The notes under the pieces were generated by a model. That model was given only the letters and a program-made list of their open reading frames with translations. It did no database searches and was not told the DNA's origin. A stretch of 64,000 bases of DNA from Alistipes sp. (GTDB lineage Bacteria; Bacteroidota; Bacteroidia; Bacteroidales; Rikenellaceae), in NCBI GenBank assembly GCA_029060215.1, contig JAIDUK010000003.1, positions 1-64,000 of the forward strand, read 5' to 3'. Below, in pieces: positions 63,545-64,000 of the stretch. Numbering within the stretch: the stretch's first letter is position 1; each line of letters starts with the position of its first letter. A program made the position numbers and the translations under genes.

Positions 63545-64000
63545 CTACTTGCCGGCCGCCTGTTTTTCGACCTTGGCGAGCCACGAAGGGTATTTCTTCA
63601 ACACCTTGTTGCCCCAATCGCTGAACCACGAATACCCGGAACGCCGCTCGGCGGGCATCTCGGCCAAGGAATAGACCTTGACGCCCTCGCGCGTACAAAG
63701 GAAAAACTCGTCGCGGCCGAGCTCGTAATAACGCGACCAGATGGGGTCGGCATCGGGATCGTCGAGCAAATAACGGTCCCGCTTGACGGAACGGTCCTCG
63801 GGCAGCCCCTCGGGGACGGCGACCGTGACGACGCGCTTGCCGGTGATCTTGGTCTTGTCGAACCAAGCGACGGCCGCCTTCACGGCCTCGACGACCTCGG
63901 GCGAAGGCTTGCGGATGCGCATGAGGAGCATGACGATATTGGCGCTCTCGTTGGCCGACAAAGCGGGCAACTCGTAAGACCGCGCCTTGACGGGCTGCAA
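63545..64000 (-). CDS. pectate lyase (PL10 type), C-terminal part
   Basis: The last 151 residues of a larger protein, cut by the window end. It contains YELPALSANESANIVMLLMR, IRKPSPEVVEAVKAAVAWFD, RYYELGRDEFFLCTREGVKV and YSLAEMPAERRSGYSWFSDW. This is the C-terminal part of PL10 pectate lyases: 'L-P-S-x-S-G-S-E-S', then 'P-S-P-E-V-x-x-A-V-x-x-A-V-x-W-F', then a closing 'W'. It would degrade polygalacturonate outside the cell or in the periplasm. The N-terminal signal is not in view. Confidence 0.8.
   Translation of the reverse strand: MQPVKARSYELPALSANESANIVMLLMRIRKPSPEVVEAVKAAVAWFDKTKITGKRVVTVAVPEGLPEDRSVKRDRYLLDDPDADPIWSRYYELGRDEFFLCTREGVKVYSLAEMPAERRSGYSWFSDWGNKVLKKYPSWLAKVEKQAAGK

Noticed and set aside
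1-64000. CRISPR arrays, rRNA and tRNA genes
   Set aside because: I saw no regular spaced repeats, no rRNA sequence, and no cloverleaf with a proper T-loop; a sequence near 37575 resembled a T-arm but does not form one.

Overview
This window looks like the chromosome of a gut Bacteroidales bacterium, most likely Alistipes-like (Rikenellaceae). The evidence is the Bacteroidetes promoter architecture (TTG, 20 bases, TAnnTTTG, seen at about ten loci), the moderately high GC of the backbone, several Bacteroidetes-type surface lipoproteins, a TonB-receptor/hut/PL10 pectate lyase neighbourhood, and a BtuH-like (DUF4465) B12 surface protein behind a cobalamin riboswitch. The genus is inference; no rRNA or other marker gene is present.

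Positions 1-4973 hold a short plus-strand block of tail-fibre genes (a 712-residue fibre, a small partner and a BspA-repeat protein), a DUF2971 gene and, up to 6026, a zinc alcohol dehydrogenase that looks like host metabolism. From about 6.1 to 31.3 kb lies a siphovirus-like prophage on the minus strand. Read right to left it has a DNA-binding protein, replication initiator, DnaC-like ATPase, HNH nuclease, tyrosine recombinase, small and large terminase, portal, prohead protease, HK97 capsid, connectors, tail tube, tail chaperones with a classical -1 frameshift site, a spanin-like lipoprotein, Dam methylase, a PAPS-reductase-like protein and six small accessory genes. Four near-identical promoters and several terminators split the accessory genes into moron-like units. 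No tape-measure or baseplate gene is visible, so the prophage is rearranged, incomplete, or continues left of the window.

The prophage core is interrupted by cargo. A GHKL ATPase/STAS-like pair and a broken AbiE-type toxin-antitoxin pair sit between protease and capsid. A cytosine methylase / GHKL-TIR fusion / Vsr operon sits between the terminase-side gene and portal. An AAA ATPase and a Fic protein sit next to the small terminase. At two of these joints, and perhaps a third, a degenerate copy of the end of the neighbouring core gene is left behind, which suggests repeated cassette exchange at fixed core-gene boundaries. I regard this, and the methylase/GHKL-TIR/Vsr operon in particular, as the best candidate for an undescribed system.

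From 31.4 to 32.6 kb are an RteC-like gene and a CatB/Vat-type acetyltransferase. From 32.9 to 37.3 kb is an organoarsenical-type ars operon (ArsR, ArsF-, ArsG- and ArsE-like proteins, two ArsP-type permeases and a 53-residue CxCxC protein) with three matching 16-base operator-like palindromes. A candidate 6S-like small RNA with a perfect promoter and terminator follows at about 37.45-37.66 kb. A cobalamin riboswitch then precedes three surface lipoprotein genes ending at a strong terminator at 43.1 kb.

From 43.1 to 64 kb the sequence is ordinary host backbone: a radical SAM/UbiA pair, nitroreductase, carboxymuconolactone decarboxylase-like protein, a chain of redox and transport genes (DUF362, two aldo/keto reductases with ferredoxin domains, DUF1893, a TonB receptor, an ECF-type membrane protein), an AraC regulator, a cupin lipoprotein, the complete histidine utilisation operon ftcD-hutU-hutH-hutI behind one perfect promoter, another TonB receptor, and the C-terminal part of a PL10 pectate lyase cut by the window end. 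Three exact copies, and one with a single mismatch, of the palindrome TAAAACGTTTTA are scattered between 50.0 and 57.5 kb. I found no rRNA, tRNA or CRISPR array.
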